Shown one piece after another: positions 46,008 to 55,744 of a DNA stretch of 64,000 nucleotides. Positions within the stretch are counted from its first letter, which is position 1, and every line of letters starts with the position of its first letter. The position numbers were made by a program, and so were the translations under genes. Origin of the DNA: Goodfellowiella coeruleoviolacea. GTDB taxonomy: Bacteria; Actinomycetota; Actinomycetes; Mycobacteriales; Pseudonocardiaceae. The notes under the pieces were generated by a model. That model did not search any database. It was not told the origin of the DNA and saw only the letters and a program-made list of their open reading frames with translations. The stretch spans positions 310,001 to 374,000 of the forward strand of contig NZ_JAMTCK010000008.1 of NCBI RefSeq assembly GCF_024171785.1, in the 5' to 3' direction.

Positions 46008-46709
46008 ATGCACATCGGAGTTATCGGCGCTACCGGCAACATCGGCCAGCGCGTTGTCAGCGAGGCCGTGAACCGGGGGCACCAGGTGACCGCGTTCAGC
46101 CGAGACGCGTCCGGCATCCAGGAGGACCGCCCCACCGTGGCGTGGCGCAGCCTGGACGTCTTTGACGCGGCCGCGCTGACCGGCGCGGTCGCCGGCCTGG
46201 ACGTGCTGATCAGCGGGTACCAGCCGGGCAGTGCAGCCAGGGACCTCGCGGACGCGGTGCGCCGCTCGGTCGCCGACCCCACGGTCTACGCCACCGTCGC
46301 CAGGAACCTGCTGAAGGCGCTGGAATCGCACCCGAGAACCCGGCTGATCGTGATCGGCGGCGCCGGCAGCCTCGAACTGGCCCCCGGGGTGGTGCGCGCC
46401 GACTCCGACGAGCTGCTGCACGAGAGCCTCGACGCGCTCGGCCTGCCCCGGGAGTACGCCGCCGCCGTGCGCGGCCACCGCGACGCGCTGAACGTGCTGC
46501 GCACCTCCAACCGGCTGTGGACCTACTTCAGCCCGGCCGGGGACATCCACCCCGGCGAGCGCACCGGCCGGTTCCGAATCGGCGGGGACCAGCCGGTGCT
46601 GGACGCCCAGGGCCGGCACCGCATCTCCATCGAGGACGTCGCCGTCGCGCTGATCGACGAGGTCGAGCTGCCCCGCCACGTCCAACGCCGGTTCACCGTC
46701 GGCTACTGA
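46008..46709 (+). CDS. NAD(P)-binding oxidoreductase (NmrA/YwnB-like)
   Basis: A 233-residue atypical short-chain dehydrogenase. MHIGVIGATGNIGQRVVSEAVNRGHQVTAFSR is the Rossmann start with GATGNIG, followed by LDVFDAAAL and IVIGGAGSLEL. There is no YxxxK, as in NmrA- and biliverdin-reductase-B-like members, which may be redox sensors or flavin/quinone reductases. The ATG has AAAGGTGAAG upstream. A palindromic operator overlaps its promoter; no regulator is adjacent on the same side. Confidence 0.83.
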   Translation: MHIGVIGATGNIGQRVVSEAVNRGHQVTAFSRDASGIQEDRPTVAWRSLDVFDAAALTGAVAGLDVLISGYQPGSAARDLADAVRRSVADPTVYATVARNLLKALESHPRTRLIVIGGAGSLELAPGVVRADSDELLHESLDALGLPREYAAAVRGHRDALNVLRTSNRLWTYFSPAGDIHPGERTGRFRIGGDQPVLDAQGRHRISIEDVAVALIDEVELPRHVQRRFTVGY

Positions 46710-46794
46710 TCACCCCGGTGCTGCCGCCGAGGACGTCGGCACACCGGACGGCTGAGGCGCACCGCCGCGGGGTGTCGCTGACCGTCGAGACCCA

Positions 46795-47187
46795 CTACCG
46801 AGCCGGGAGTGCTGGCTCCTCGGTGAGCACCACGGGGCAGTGCTCGTTCGGCTGCTCGGTGAGGTCGATGAGGGCGTCGAGCCGGTCGCGGGCCTGGTGC
46901 AGGGCGGTGATGTGCTGGTCGAGCCGGGCCCGCTCGGCGCGGAGCCGGGCGCGCGACGCCGGCGTGCTCACCTGGGCGTCCACGTAGGGCAGCAGGTCCC
47001 GGATGGTGGCGCTGGACAGCCCGGCGGCGTAGAGCTGCTGGATCAGCTCGACCCTGGTGACCGCGTCGTCCGGGTAGCGCCGCTGGCCCCCGGCGGTGCG
47101 GGTGGCGGTGAGCAGGCCCTGCTGCTCGTAGTAGCGCACCGCGCGCACGCTCACCCCGGTGCGCTCGGCGACCTCCCCGATCCGCAT
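46795..47187 (-). CDS. MerR-family transcriptional regulator
   Basis: A 130-residue regulator. MRIGEVAERTGVSVRAVRYYEQQGLLTATRTAGGQRRYPDDAV is the MerR HTH, with a long dimerisation helix after it (ARLDQHITALHQARDRLDALIDL). No Cys-rich metal-binding loop is present; a single Cys occurs in NEHCPVV. It is divergent from an SDR gene at 47380. A CTGAC-N6-GTCAG dyad at 47318 lies where MerR proteins usually bind. Confidence 0.9.
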   Translation of the reverse strand: MRIGEVAERTGVSVRAVRYYEQQGLLTATRTAGGQRRYPDDAVTRVELIQQLYAAGLSSATIRDLLPYVDAQVSTPASRARLRAERARLDQHITALHQARDRLDALIDLTEQPNEHCPVVLTEEPALPAR

Positions 47188-47317
47188 TGCCTGACTCCCT
47201 GGTGTCGGCTGTTGACCAGGTGAACCCCGCGTCGGGGCCGGGTTGTTCCCGCGGGCGGCGCAACCGGCTGGCTCCGCGCGGGGGCGGCGGTGTGATTCGC
47301 GAGACAAACGCGTGAAG

Positions 47318-47333
47318 CTGACACTGGCGTCAG
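47318..47333. promoter_or_regulatory. MerR-type operator upstream of the SDR gene
   Basis: CTGACACTGGCGTCAG (47318-47333) is an inverted repeat with 5-base arms, flanked by GTGAAG and GATGAG that could be widely spaced -35 and -10 boxes, as in MerR-controlled promoters. It lies 47 bases before the SDR start. Confidence 0.5.
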
Positions 47334-47379
47334 GGATGAGGATTCCGCTGTCAACCCCTCAACCCGATGGGAGACCCAC

Positions 47380-48108
47380 ATGCGGATCGCAGGCTCCACC
47401 GCCCTGGTCACCGGCGCCAACCGCGGCCTCGGCCGGCACTTCGCCCAGGCCCTGCTCGACCGGGGCGCGGCCAAGGTCTACGCCACCGCCCGCCGGCCCG
47501 AGGCGGTCGACCTCACCGGCGTGACCACGCTCGCCCTGGACGTCACCGACCCGGACTCGATCACCTCGGCGGCGGCGCGGGCCCAGGACGTGGATCTGCT
47601 GGTCAACAACGCCGGCATGGCCGCGTTCACCGATCTGGTCACCGGCGACCTCGCCGACATCCGCGCGGAGGTGGAGACCAACTTCTTCGGCCCGCTCCAG
47701 GTCATCCGCGCGTTCGCGCCCGTCCTGGCCAGCCGGGGCGGCGGGGCCGTGCTGAACGTGCTGTCCGCGCTGTCCTGGGCCGCCTACCCGGGCTCCGGCG
47801 GCTACGCGGCGGCCAAGGCCGCGGCCTGGAGCATGACCAACACCGTTCGCCTCGAACTGGCCGCGCAGCGCACCCTGGTCACCGGGCTGGTCATGGCCAG
47901 CACGGACACCGACATGACGGCCGGCCTCGACGTGCCCAAGAACGATCCCGCCGACGTGGTGCGCGCCGCCCTGGACGGCATCGAGGCCGGTGAGATCGAG
48001 GTGGTGGCCGACGCGGACAGCGCCCGGATCAAGGCCGCGCTCGCCGAGCACCCGAGCGCGCTCTACCCGTCCGCGTACACCGGGCAGGCCGACCGAGCGG
48101 GGCGGTAG
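47380..48108 (+). CDS. SDR-family oxidoreductase
   Basis: A 242-residue classical short-chain dehydrogenase. It has TGANRGLG cofactor loop, LVNNAGMA, the catalytic Ser in LSALSW and Tyr-x-x-x-Lys as GYAAAK. The substrate is unknown. It is divergent from the MerR gene that probably controls it. The last 22 codons (AEHPSALYPSAYTG...) are repeated at 88% DNA identity 809 bases downstream, on the far side of the vapBC pair. Confidence 0.9.
   Translation: MRIAGSTALVTGANRGLGRHFAQALLDRGAAKVYATARRPEAVDLTGVTTLALDVTDPDSITSAAARAQDVDLLVNNAGMAAFTDLVTGDLADIRAEVETNFFGPLQVIRAFAPVLASRGGGAVLNVLSALSWAAYPGSGGYAAAKAAAWSMTNTVRLELAAQRTLVTGLVMASTDTDMTAGLDVPKNDPADVVRAALDGIEAGEIEVVADADSARIKAALAEHPSALYPSAYTGQADRAGR
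48042..48083 (+). repeat. Direct repeat, left copy (SDR 3' end)
   Basis: A 42-base segment of the SDR gene, matched by 48851-48892 at 37 of 42 positions, the first 19 bases being identical. The two copies flank vapBC. Confidence 0.85.
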
Positions 48109-48113
48109 GCATC

Positions 48114-48144
48114 TTGACGACATCAATGGAAGGCATCATGATGC
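48114..48144 (+). promoter_or_regulatory. vapBC promoter and operator
   Basis: TTGACG (48114-48119) and CATGAT (48137-48142) are 17 bases apart. The perfect palindrome GCATCATGATGC (48133-48144) covers the -10 and ends 4 bases before the vapB ATG, so the message is probably leaderless. Autorepression by the VapBC complex would act here. Confidence 0.6.
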
Positions 48145-48148
48145 TTTC

Positions 48149-48409
48149 ATGCGAACCACCCTGACTCTCGACGATGACGTCGCCCGGCTGGTCGAGGACG
48201 TCGTCCACCGCGAACGTCGTCCGATGAAGCAGGTCATCAACGACGCGCTGCGGCGGGCACTGGCGCCGCGCGTCGCACGACAGCAGCCATACCGGTTGGT
48301 GCCGCACGACTCCGCCGTGCGCCCGGGATTCGATCTGGCTGGCCTCAACCAACTGGCCGACGAGTTGGAGGACGAGGCGATCATGACCAGGGCGGCGCGT
48401 ACCCAGTGA
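48149..48409 (+). CDS. vapB: VapB-type antitoxin
   Basis: An 86-residue protein. MRTTLTLDDDVARLVEDVVHRERRPMKQVINDALRRAL is a ribbon-helix-helix DNA-binding domain, followed by a flexible tail (RPGFDLAGLNQLADELEDEA) of the kind that wraps the toxin's active site. It should neutralise the PIN toxin and repress the operon. Its TGA overlaps the toxin GTG by 4 bases. Confidence 0.85.
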   Translation: MRTTLTLDDDVARLVEDVVHRERRPMKQVINDALRRALAPRVARQQPYRLVPHDSAVRPGFDLAGLNQLADELEDEAIMTRAARTQ

Positions 48410-48834
48410 TCATTCCTGACGTCAACCTGCTGCTCTACGCGGTCGTCTCCGGTTTTCCACAGCATGACCGTGCTCGCGCGTGGTGGGAGCGAGCCGTCAA
48501 CGGGGACGACCGGATCGGGTTGACGCAGCCGGCGCTGTTCGGCTTCCTGCGGATCACCACCAACGCGCGGATCCTCCGGTCACCCCTGGCCGTCGACGCC
48601 GCCATCGACTACGTGCACGGCTGGCTCGCCCAGCCCAACGTCGAACTGCTGAGCCCCGGGCCCAACCACCTCGACATCGCGCTCGGGCTGCTGCGCGACA
48701 TCGGCACCGCCGGAAACCTCACCACCGATGTCCAGTTGGCCGCCTACGCGATCGAACAGCAGGGCGAGCTGCACTCCAACGACACCGATTTCGCCAGGTT
48801 CGCCAACCTGAAGTGGGTCAACCCGCTCCAGTGA
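48406..48834 (+). CDS. vapC: VapC-type PIN-domain toxin
   Basis: A 142-residue PIN ribonuclease. It has MIIPDVNLLLYAV (first Asp), FGFLRITTNARIL as in the mycobacterial VapC group, NLTTDVQLAAYAIEQQGELHSNDTDFARF with the later Asp residues of the metal site, and KWVNPLQ at the end. PIN toxins cut RNA (tRNA or rRNA in known cases); the target is unknown. GTG start, coupled to vapB. Confidence 0.87.
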   Translation: MIIPDVNLLLYAVVSGFPQHDRARAWWERAVNGDDRIGLTQPALFGFLRITTNARILRSPLAVDAAIDYVHGWLAQPNVELLSPGPNHLDIALGLLRDIGTAGNLTTDVQLAAYAIEQQGELHSNDTDFARFANLKWVNPLQ

Positions 48835-48850
48835 GCGGTTCGCCCGGCCG

Positions 48851-48892
48851 CGCCGAGCACCCGAGCGCGCGCTACCCGTCCGTCCACATCGG
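48851..48892 (+). repeat. Direct repeat, right copy (SDR 3'-end fragment)
   Basis: Second copy of the 42-base SDR segment, 17 bases behind the vapC stop. Read in the right frame it gives AEHPSARYPSVHIGQNG and a stop at 48903-48905, a plausible alternative SDR C-terminus. Confidence 0.85.
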
Positions 48893-48917
48893 ACAAAACG
48901 GCTGAGGGTGGGGCGGG

Positions 48918-50375
48918 TCAGCCGAACTGCTTGGCGCAGGCGGGCTGGCCGTCCAGGAAGCCGACGCGGAACGACTCGACCCTGGCGAAACCGGCCTTGA
49001 CCGACTCGCCGTTGACGTCGGCGGCGATCAGGCTCTCCTCGCGGAGCAGTTCACCCACGGCCTCGTCCAGGTCACCGGGGGACAGCCGCAGCTTGTTCTC
49101 CGGGTTGTCGGTGCCGGTCACCGTGGCCCTGGCCCACGCCCCGGTCAGGCAGGCGGTGCGCAGCGCCGTGGTCTGGTTGTCCAGGGGCAGGCCGGCCGCC
49201 TTCTGCACGGCCAGCGTGTAGCGCGAGGCCACCTCGGCGAACGCGGCGAAGTCGCCGAGGCCGGTGCTGCCCCGGCCGGGCGTGGCGCCGATCGCCATCA
49301 GGTCCTGCGGCACCACGGTGACGGTGTTGGTGGCCGGGCAGTACGCGGCCGGCGAGGTCTGCTTGGCGTCCGAACAGGACGACGGCTTGTCGCTGATGGC
49401 CGGCGCGGCCGCGCCGCTGTCCCGGTAGGCCTCGTCCAGGCTGACCTTCAACCAGGTCATGGCCTGCGCGTTGACCGGGAGGTTGCCCTCGTTGCGGTCG
49501 TTGGCGTCGAAGGCCACCTCGGTCTTGCGCTGCTCGTACTCGTCCAGGCTGATCTTGGCGCAGCGCTTGGGGCCCATGCTGAAGCCGAACTGGAACGCCG
49601 ACACCCGGTCGAACGCGCTGCCGTGCGCGCCCTGCTTGGTGTAGGAGCTGCCGGCCTCGTCGCGGATGAAGAACATCGCGGACAGCACCTGGTTGAGGCC
49701 CTTGCCGGTGGAGATCTGGAAGTGCGGGGCCTTGCCCTCGGCCACCCAGCGGAAGAAGGTGCCCGCGTAGCAGTCGGCCTGCTGCTCCTTGACGATGCTG
49801 GGCGTGTTGTCGTCCACCCCGCTGGCCGCGCCCAGCTTGTACTGCACGGCGTGGCCCATCTCGTGGGCCAGCACGGTCACCACCGACATCGGCCCGAACT
49901 CGTCGTCGAGCAGGGGCAGCAGCTCGCCCCGGTCCCAGGCGATGCTGTCCTCCAGCGAGCAGTAGAACGCGTTGACCACGCCGGCGGTGTTGGTCCGGCA
50001 GATGTTCACGCCCCGGCCGTTGGAGTCGTAGGACACGTACCGCTTGACCGGCTCGAACTGCTTGCCGAACTCGCTGGGGAACTGCTGCTTCCAGTACTCC
50101 TCGACGTCGGCGATGGCGTTGATGGCCAGCTTGTCCATCTCGCCGCCGTCGGCGTTCTCCACCGGCAGGTCGGCGTCGGCCACACCCGATCTGGGGCCGC
50201 TGGCGCCGTCGGTGACGGGTAATCCGGCCACGGTGCCCGGGTCGATCGCGCCCAGTGGTCTCGCCTGGCCCGCGATGGTCCGGCCGCACCCGGCCAGCAC
50301 CGCCACCGCCGCCAGTGCCGCCACCGCGACCGCCGCCACGACCGGGACGCGCCCGCCCCTACCTGCCCGCGCCAT
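48918..50375 (-). CDS. Neutral zinc metallopeptidase lipoprotein (copy 1)
   Basis: A 485-residue lipoprotein: signal peptide with lipobox VLAGC (Cys30), Gly/Ala/Pro linker, then a zincin-like domain with VLAHEMGHAVQ (HExxH at 171-175) and KEQQADCYAGTF supplying a third acidic ligand, as in the YpfJ-type metallopeptidases. Cys pairs (NICRTN, FYCSLE, RCAKI, SSCSDA, AYCPA, ACLTG, ACAKQ) suggest disulfides. It would act outside the membrane. A paralogue follows on the same strand upstream (50541). Confidence 0.88.
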   Translation of the reverse strand: MARAGRGGRVPVVAAVAVAALAAVAVLAGCGRTIAGQARPLGAIDPGTVAGLPVTDGASGPRSGVADADLPVENADGGEMDKLAINAIADVEEYWKQQFPSEFGKQFEPVKRYVSYDSNGRGVNICRTNTAGVVNAFYCSLEDSIAWDRGELLPLLDDEFGPMSVVTVLAHEMGHAVQYKLGAASGVDDNTPSIVKEQQADCYAGTFFRWVAEGKAPHFQISTGKGLNQVLSAMFFIRDEAGSSYTKQGAHGSAFDRVSAFQFGFSMGPKRCAKISLDEYEQRKTEVAFDANDRNEGNLPVNAQAMTWLKVSLDEAYRDSGAAAPAISDKPSSCSDAKQTSPAAYCPATNTVTVVPQDLMAIGATPGRGSTGLGDFAAFAEVASRYTLAVQKAAGLPLDNQTTALRTACLTGAWARATVTGTDNPENKLRLSPGDLDEAVGELLREESLIAADVNGESVKAGFARVESFRVGFLDGQPACAKQFG

Positions 50376-50540
50376 CCCTGCTGCCCCGTCCGATCGATCG
50401 TCCTGCTCGCGCCGACGCGCCCACCCCGGACGCGCCTGGCGAGCACAGTAACCCGCCGGGGTGATCGGCCGGGCGGGGACGGCGAACTTTTGCGGCCGGC
50501 CGGGGAAACCCGCGGCCCCGGGAAGACGCTGGCGCGCGGG

Positions 50541-51926
50541 TCAGCCGAGCTGGCAGGAGGAGGCGCCGTCGAACACGCCGGAGCGGAACGTGGCGACCCG
50601 GTCGAAGCCGGCGTCGAGGTTGGTGTTGCCGTCGGCGTCGCGCGCGGCGTAGTCGTTGGCCAGCAACACCTGCACGGCCTCGTCCAGGTCACCGGGGGAC
50701 AGGCCGAAGCCCTCCTGCCTGGACAGCACCGCGCCGGTGTAGGCGCCGGCCAGGCACAGCGCGGCCTGCCCGGCCTGGTCGCCCTGGGTGGACCTGCCGA
50801 GCGCGGCCACCGCGCCCAGGCCGTAGCGGCTGGCCAGCAGGGTGCCGGTGGCGTAGTCGCCGAGGGCCTCGTGCAGCTGCGCCAGTTTGCCCCTGGGCAG
50901 CACCTGGATGCTGCGGTGGTCCGGGCACAGCTCCACCGGCCCCTGCTCGGCCGCGCACGCCGTGGCCGAGGTCGCCTCGGCCAGCGTGGGCGTGGTCCAG
51001 GTGCCGCCGCCCTGGCCGACCAGGGCGGCGAAGTAGCCGTCCAGGTCCTCGGCGACCGCCTGGACCATCTCGTCGAACGGCAGGTTGCCGCCCCTGGCCT
51101 GGTCCTCGTAGCTGGTGAACGCCTGCTGGGTGAACCGCCGGTTGTCCACGCTCATCGTCGAGCACAGGCCCGGCCCCTGCCGGTAGCCGTCCTGGAAGGC
51201 GGAGACCCGGTCGAAGGCGTTGCCGTGCGCGGACTGGTCGGTCTGCGCGGTGCCCACCGGGTCGCGGAAGGCGACCAGCGCGCCCAGCGCGGTGTCCAGG
51301 CTGTCCTCGCTGATGCTCAGGTGGGCGGCCTTGCCCTCGGTGGCCCAGTGCACGAACGCGCCCGCGTAGCAGTCGGCCATCGCCTCGATCAGGATGGTGG
51401 GGTAGCGCTGCGGGTCCCGCTGCTCCTTCTCCGCGGTTAACCCGGTGCGGTTCTGCACGGCGTGGCCCATCTCGTGGGCCAGCACCACCACCACGGCCAC
51501 GTCGCCGTAGCGGTCCCGCAGCGAGGGCAGCAGCGCGGCCCGGTCCCAGGCGATGGCGTCGGCCGACGGGCAGTAGAACGCGTTGCCCTCCACGTCCACC
51601 GCGCTGTCCGTGCACGGCGGCGGGTCGGCCCTGGCGTCGCTGGTGTCGACCGAGTACACCCCGCCGGACAGCGGGGTCCACTGCCGGCCGAACGTGTTGG
51701 GGAAGGTCTCCTTCCAGTACTGCTCCACGTCGACCACGGCGGTGGCGGCGAGCCGGTCGACGGCGCTGCCGTCGCTGCCGTGCACGAAACCGGTGTCGAC
51801 GCCGCTGGGCCGGACCACCGTCGCGGGTGAGGGCTGACCAGCCAGGGTCGTGGTGCAGCTCGCGCTCACCAGGAGACAGGCCGCCGCCAGCGCGATCTTC
51901 ACCAACTGCTTGGGTCCGTGCCGCAC
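50541..51926 (-). CDS. Neutral zinc metallopeptidase lipoprotein (copy 2)
   Basis: A 461-residue paralogue of the preceding protein. The lipobox is VSASC (Cys24), VLAHEMGHAVQ is at 148-158 (HEMGH 151-155) and EAMADCYAGAFV follows. Similar C-terminal halves end in SPGDLDEAVQVLL and a final Cys. The two differ mainly in linker and loops, so this is an old tandem duplication. GTG start. It lies 78 bases downstream of glgB on the same strand and may be transcribed with the glycogen genes or on its own. Confidence 0.87.
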   Translation of the reverse strand: MRHGPKQLVKIALAAACLLVSASCTTTLAGQPSPATVVRPSGVDTGFVHGSDGSAVDRLAATAVVDVEQYWKETFPNTFGRQWTPLSGGVYSVDTSDARADPPPCTDSAVDVEGNAFYCPSADAIAWDRAALLPSLRDRYGDVAVVVVLAHEMGHAVQNRTGLTAEKEQRDPQRYPTILIEAMADCYAGAFVHWATEGKAAHLSISEDSLDTALGALVAFRDPVGTAQTDQSAHGNAFDRVSAFQDGYRQGPGLCSTMSVDNRRFTQQAFTSYEDQARGGNLPFDEMVQAVAEDLDGYFAALVGQGGGTWTTPTLAEATSATACAAEQGPVELCPDHRSIQVLPRGKLAQLHEALGDYATGTLLASRYGLGAVAALGRSTQGDQAGQAALCLAGAYTGAVLSRQEGFGLSPGDLDEAVQVLLANDYAARDADGNTNLDAGFDRVATFRSGVFDGASSCQLG

Positions 51927-52004
51927 CGCTTCAGTATGCCTGGCTTCCGCCTGCCCGCCCGGGGAATCCGCCGCATCCGGCCGGGTTCGCCAGGTCCACC
52001 GGGA

Positions 52005-54311
52005 TCACCGCACGGCACCACCGGACGGCTCGGTTCCCCCGCCGGACGCGGGCTCGCCGAACTCGGCCGCGGCCACGAAGTCGACCAGGTGCACCTCGGG
52101 CACCAGCCACAGCACCCCGGACGGCGGCAGGGTCACCCGCGCCGAGGCGGGGCGGCCGTGCCACGGCTCGGCGACCGCGGTGACCGCGCCGAGGTTGCCA
52201 ACGCCGGAGCCGCCGTAGACCGAGGCGTCGGTGTTGAGCACCTCGCGCCAGCGGCCGGGCATGGGCAGACCCAGCCGGTAGTCCTGGTGCGGCACCCCGG
52301 CGAAGTTGGCCACGCAGGCCACCATGCTGCCGTCGTCGCCGATCCGCAGGAAGCTGAGCACGTTGCCGGCCGCGTCGTTGGCGTCGATCCAGGAGAACCC
52401 GGCCGGGTCACTGTCCACTGTGTACAGCGCGGGGTGGGTGCGGTAGGCGTGGTTGAGGTCGCGCACCAGGGCCCGCACCCCCGCGTGCAGCGGGTCGTCC
52501 AGCAGGTCCCAGTCCGGCCCCCGCTCGTGCGACCACTCCCGGGGGTCGCCGAACTCGCCGCCCATGAACAGCAGCTGCTTGCCGGGGTGCGCCCACATGA
52601 ACGCCAGCAGCGCGCGCAGCCCGGCCGCCTTGTTCCAGTCGTCGCCGGGCATCCGCGCCCACAGCGAGCCCTTGCCGTGCACCACCTCGTCGTGCGACAG
52701 CGGCAGCACGAAGTTCTCGCTCCACGCGTACACCAGCGAGAAGGTGATCTCGTTGTGGTGGTAGGCCCGGTGCACCGGGTCGCGCGCCAGGTAGTGCAGG
52801 GTGTCGTGCATCCAGCCCATGTTCCACTTGAAGCCGAAGCCCAGCCCGCCCAGGTGCGTCGGCCTGGTCACCCCCGGCCAGGACGTGGACTCCTCGGCGA
52901 TCATCAGCACGCCCGGGTGCAGCTTGCCCACGGTGGCGTTGAGTTCCTGGAGGAACCGCACGGCCGCCAGGTTCTCCCGACCGCCGTGCACGTTGGGCAC
53001 CCACTGGCCCTCCGGCCGCGAGTAGTCCAGGTAGAGCATGGACGCCACCGCGTCCACCCGCAGCCCGTCGACGTGGAACTCCTCGATCCAGTACAGGGCG
53101 TTGGCCACCAGGAAGTTGCGCACCTCGTCGCGCCCGAAGTTGAACACCAGGGTGCCCCAGTCCGGGTGCTCGCCCAGCCTGGGGTCGGCGTGCTCGTACA
53201 GGGCGGTGCCGTCGAAGCGGGCCAGCGCCCACGAGTCGCGCGGGAAGTGCGCCGGCACCCAGTCCACGATCACGCCGATGCCGCGCTGGTGCAGGGTGTC
53301 CACGAAGTAGCGGAACTCGTCGGGCGTGCCGAAGCGCGGGGTGGGCGCGTAGTAGGAGGTCACCTGGTAGCCCCAGGAGCCGGCGAACGGGTGCGCGGCC
53401 ACCGGCAGCAGCTCCACGTGGGTGAACCCGGTCTCGGTGACGTAGTCGGCCAGCTGCTCGGCCAGCTCCCGGTAGCCAAGGCCGGGCCGCCACGACCCCA
53501 GGTGCACCTCGTAGACGCTGACCGGCCGGCGGTGCCAGTCCACCTCCGCCCTGGCCGCCACCCACTCGTCGTCGGCCCAGGTGTGCACGGACGAGGCCAC
53601 CACCGAGGCGGTGGCCGGCGGCACCTCGGTGGCGAACGCCATCGGGTCGGCCTTCTCGTGCCACTGCCCGTCCGCGCCCAGCAGCCGGAACTTGTAGCGG
53701 GTGCCGGCGCTCACCCCGGGGATGAACAGCTCCCACACCCCCGACGAGCCCAGCGAGCGCATCGGGTAGGCGCGGCCGTTCCAGCCGTCGAAGTCGCCGC
53801 ACACCCGCACGCCGCGCGCGTTGGGCGCCCACACCGCGAACGACACGCCCTCGACCAGCCCGGACGGGGTGTCGTAGCCGCGCACGTGCGCGCCGAGCAC
53901 GTCCCACAGCCGCTCGTGCCGGCCCTCGCCGATCAGGTGCAGGTCCAGCTCGCCCAGGGTGGGCAGCCACCGGTAGGGGTCGTCCACCACCAGGTCGGTG
54001 CCGTGGTAGTCGACCGACAGCTTGTAGTCGCCCGGCTGGACCGGCAGCACCCCGGCGAACAGCCCGCCGAGCACCGGGGCCAGCTCGTGGCGCTGGCCGT
54101 CGGCCAGCACCGCCACCGACCGGGCGCCCGGCAGCAGGGCCCTGGCCACCACCCCCTCGCCGCCGTCGGGGTTGGCGTGCACGCCCAGCACCGAGTGCGG
54201 GTCGTGGTGCGATCCGGCCAGCAGCCGCTCGACGTCCGAAGTGGACGGAGCGGCCGGGTTGGCGGCCCGGCCAGGAGCGGAACCGCCCGAGGACACGGGA
54301 ACGGGACTCAC
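52005..54311 (-). CDS. glgB: 1,4-alpha-glucan branching enzyme GlgB
   Basis: A 768-residue GH13 enzyme: disordered start, an N-terminal branching-enzyme module, a CBM48 domain (about residues 120-220), and a catalytic barrel with the nucleophile Asp in [17 protein letters not shown], acid Glu in [13 protein letters not shown] and Asp in [13 protein letters not shown]. It ends in an all-beta domain. It introduces alpha-1,6 branches into the linear glucan made by GlgE. The GTG start overlaps the mak stop by 4 bases (GTGA) and has AAGGAGA upstream. Confidence 0.95.
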   Translation of the reverse strand: MSPVPVSSGGSAPGRAANPAAPSTSDVERLLAGSHHDPHSVLGVHANPDGGEGVVARALLPGARSVAVLADGQRHELAPVLGGLFAGVLPVQPGDYKLSVDYHGTDLVVDDPYRWLPTLGELDLHLIGEGRHERLWDVLGAHVRGYDTPSGLVEGVSFAVWAPNARGVRVCGDFDGWNGRAYPMRSLGSSGVWELFIPGVSAGTRYKFRLLGADGQWHEKADPMAFATEVPPATASVVASSVHTWADDEWVAARAEVDWHRRPVSVYEVHLGSWRPGLGYRELAEQLADYVTETGFTHVELLPVAAHPFAGSWGYQVTSYYAPTPRFGTPDEFRYFVDTLHQRGIGVIVDWVPAHFPRDSWALARFDGTALYEHADPRLGEHPDWGTLVFNFGRDEVRNFLVANALYWIEEFHVDGLRVDAVASMLYLDYSRPEGQWVPNVHGGRENLAAVRFLQELNATVGKLHPGVLMIAEESTSWPGVTRPTHLGGLGFGFKWNMGWMHDTLHYLARDPVHRAYHHNEITFSLVYAWSENFVLPLSHDEVVHGKGSLWARMPGDDWNKAAGLRALLAFMWAHPGKQLLFMGGEFGDPREWSHERGPDWDLLDDPLHAGVRALVRDLNHAYRTHPALYTVDSDPAGFSWIDANDAAGNVLSFLRIGDDGSMVACVANFAGVPHQDYRLGLPMPGRWREVLNTDASVYGGSGVGNLGAVTAVAEPWHGRPASARVTLPPSGVLWLVPEVHLVDFVAAAEFGEPASGGGTEPSGGAVR

Positions 54312-55744
54312 AGGTGCTCTCCTTCGGTGGTCATCCGCGCGACCGAGGCCAACGGCACGGACAACCACTCCGGCCGGTTGGCGTTCTCGTAGGCGATCTC
54401 GTAGATCGCCTTGTCCAGTTCCAGGGCGTGCAGCAGCCGGGCGTGCCGGCGCGGGTCGCCGATCAGCGCGATCGCCGGCGGCTCACCCGCCCCGGTCGGC
54501 GCGGCACCGGCCGCCACCGCGGCGTAGCCGTCGCAGAACGCGGACCGGTTGCGCCGCGACCACTCCAGCGCGCGGACGGTGAGCTGCTTGTTGGCTGGCT
54601 GGTCCACGATCATCTGGTGCGCGGCGTAGTCGAACGAGCGCAGCATGCCGGCCACGTCGCGCAGCGGGGTGTGCGGCAGCACGCGCTTGGCGATGGGCGC
54701 GGCCGGCTCGCCCTCGAAGTCGATCAGCAGCCAGCCGTGCACCGTGCGCAGCACCTGGCCCAGGTGCAGGTCGCCGTGCACCTGCTGGACCACCACCGGC
54801 CCGGTCATCACCCGGACCCGCTCGAACGCCTCGCGGATCGCCGGCGCGTACGGGCCCAGCGCGGGCACCTGCAGCAGCACCTCGTCCAGCCGGCGCAGCA
54901 TGCGTTCACCGGCCTCGGCCAGCTCGTCCGCGCCGGCCTGGCGGTGCCCGAGCGCCCGGTCCAGGTCGGCGTGCACGGTGGCCACGGCCCGGCCCAGCCG
55001 GTGGGCCTCGCCGGCGAAGTCACCGCCGGCCTCGTCGGCGTGCAGGTCGCCCTCGGCGAGCAGGTCGCGCACGCTGGTGGTGGCCATGGCCCAGCCCTCC
55101 ACCGCGTCGGCCATGAACTCCTGGAGCATGCCCAGCACCACGGGCTGGCCGTGCAGCCGGCCGGTGATCGAGCCGAGCGGCTGGGCGATGTGCGTGCAGC
55201 CCACCGCGTGCAGGGCGCGGTGCCGGTCCAGGTCGGCGCTGGGGCCGGGGGCCAGCCGGCGGAACAGCTTGAGGATGTAGTCGTGCCCGTAGACCAGTGA
55301 GGTGTTGCTCTGCTCGGCGCCGATCGGCCGGCCGCGCGCGCCGGCGCGCAGGCTCACCCCGTCCTCCAGGGCGAACCGCAGCTCACCCACGTGCCGCTGC
55401 TCGGCCAGGGCGGTCAGCAGGTGCGCGGTCAGCTCCGGGTCGGTGCCGGCCTCGTAGCAGGGCCGCCCGCCCGGGCTGGCGATCCAGCTGGCACCCAGGT
55501 GCTCGGGCAGCTGCTCGCGGCAGCCGATGAGCAGCTGGTAGGGCTCCCGCCGGTCCTGCTGCTCGACCTCGACGACCAGGTGCAGCAGCAGCGGGTCGCC
55601 GTCGAGCAGCACGGTGGTGTGCAGCGGCCGGACCGAGCGCACCGGCCGGTCCTTGCCGGCGAACCAGCGCTGCGCCGGCAGCCACGCCGGCAGCCCGTCG
55701 GCCAGCGCCCGGACCAGGTCCTGGGTGTCGTGCACCTGTCTCAC
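54308..55744 (-). CDS. mak: Maltokinase
   Basis: A 478-residue aminoglycoside-phosphotransferase-like kinase. [20 protein letters not shown] is the characteristic Mak/Pep2 opening. [13 protein letters not shown] supplies the catalytic Asp and the Asn/Gln of the loop, and LIDFEGEP is the metal-binding motif. It phosphorylates maltose to maltose-1-phosphate for GlgE. It is a separate gene here, not the TreS-Mak fusion of some actinobacteria. GTG start overlapping the treS stop by 4 bases. Confidence 0.93.
   Translation of the reverse strand: MRQVHDTQDLVRALADGLPAWLPAQRWFAGKDRPVRSVRPLHTTVLLDGDPLLLHLVVEVEQQDRREPYQLLIGCREQLPEHLGASWIASPGGRPCYEAGTDPELTAHLLTALAEQRHVGELRFALEDGVSLRAGARGRPIGAEQSNTSLVYGHDYILKLFRRLAPGPSADLDRHRALHAVGCTHIAQPLGSITGRLHGQPVVLGMLQEFMADAVEGWAMATTSVRDLLAEGDLHADEAGGDFAGEAHRLGRAVATVHADLDRALGHRQAGADELAEAGERMLRRLDEVLLQVPALGPYAPAIREAFERVRVMTGPVVVQQVHGDLHLGQVLRTVHGWLLIDFEGEPAAPIAKRVLPHTPLRDVAGMLRSFDYAAHQMIVDQPANKQLTVRALEWSRRNRSAFCDGYAAVAAGAAPTGAGEPPAIALIGDPRRHARLLHALELDKAIYEIAYENANRPEWLSVPLASVARMTTEGEHL

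Noticed and set aside
48846-48905. Second SDR gene after vapBC
   Set aside because: Only the final 17 codons resemble the SDR; upstream in that frame is vapC in another frame. It is a duplicated end, not a gene.
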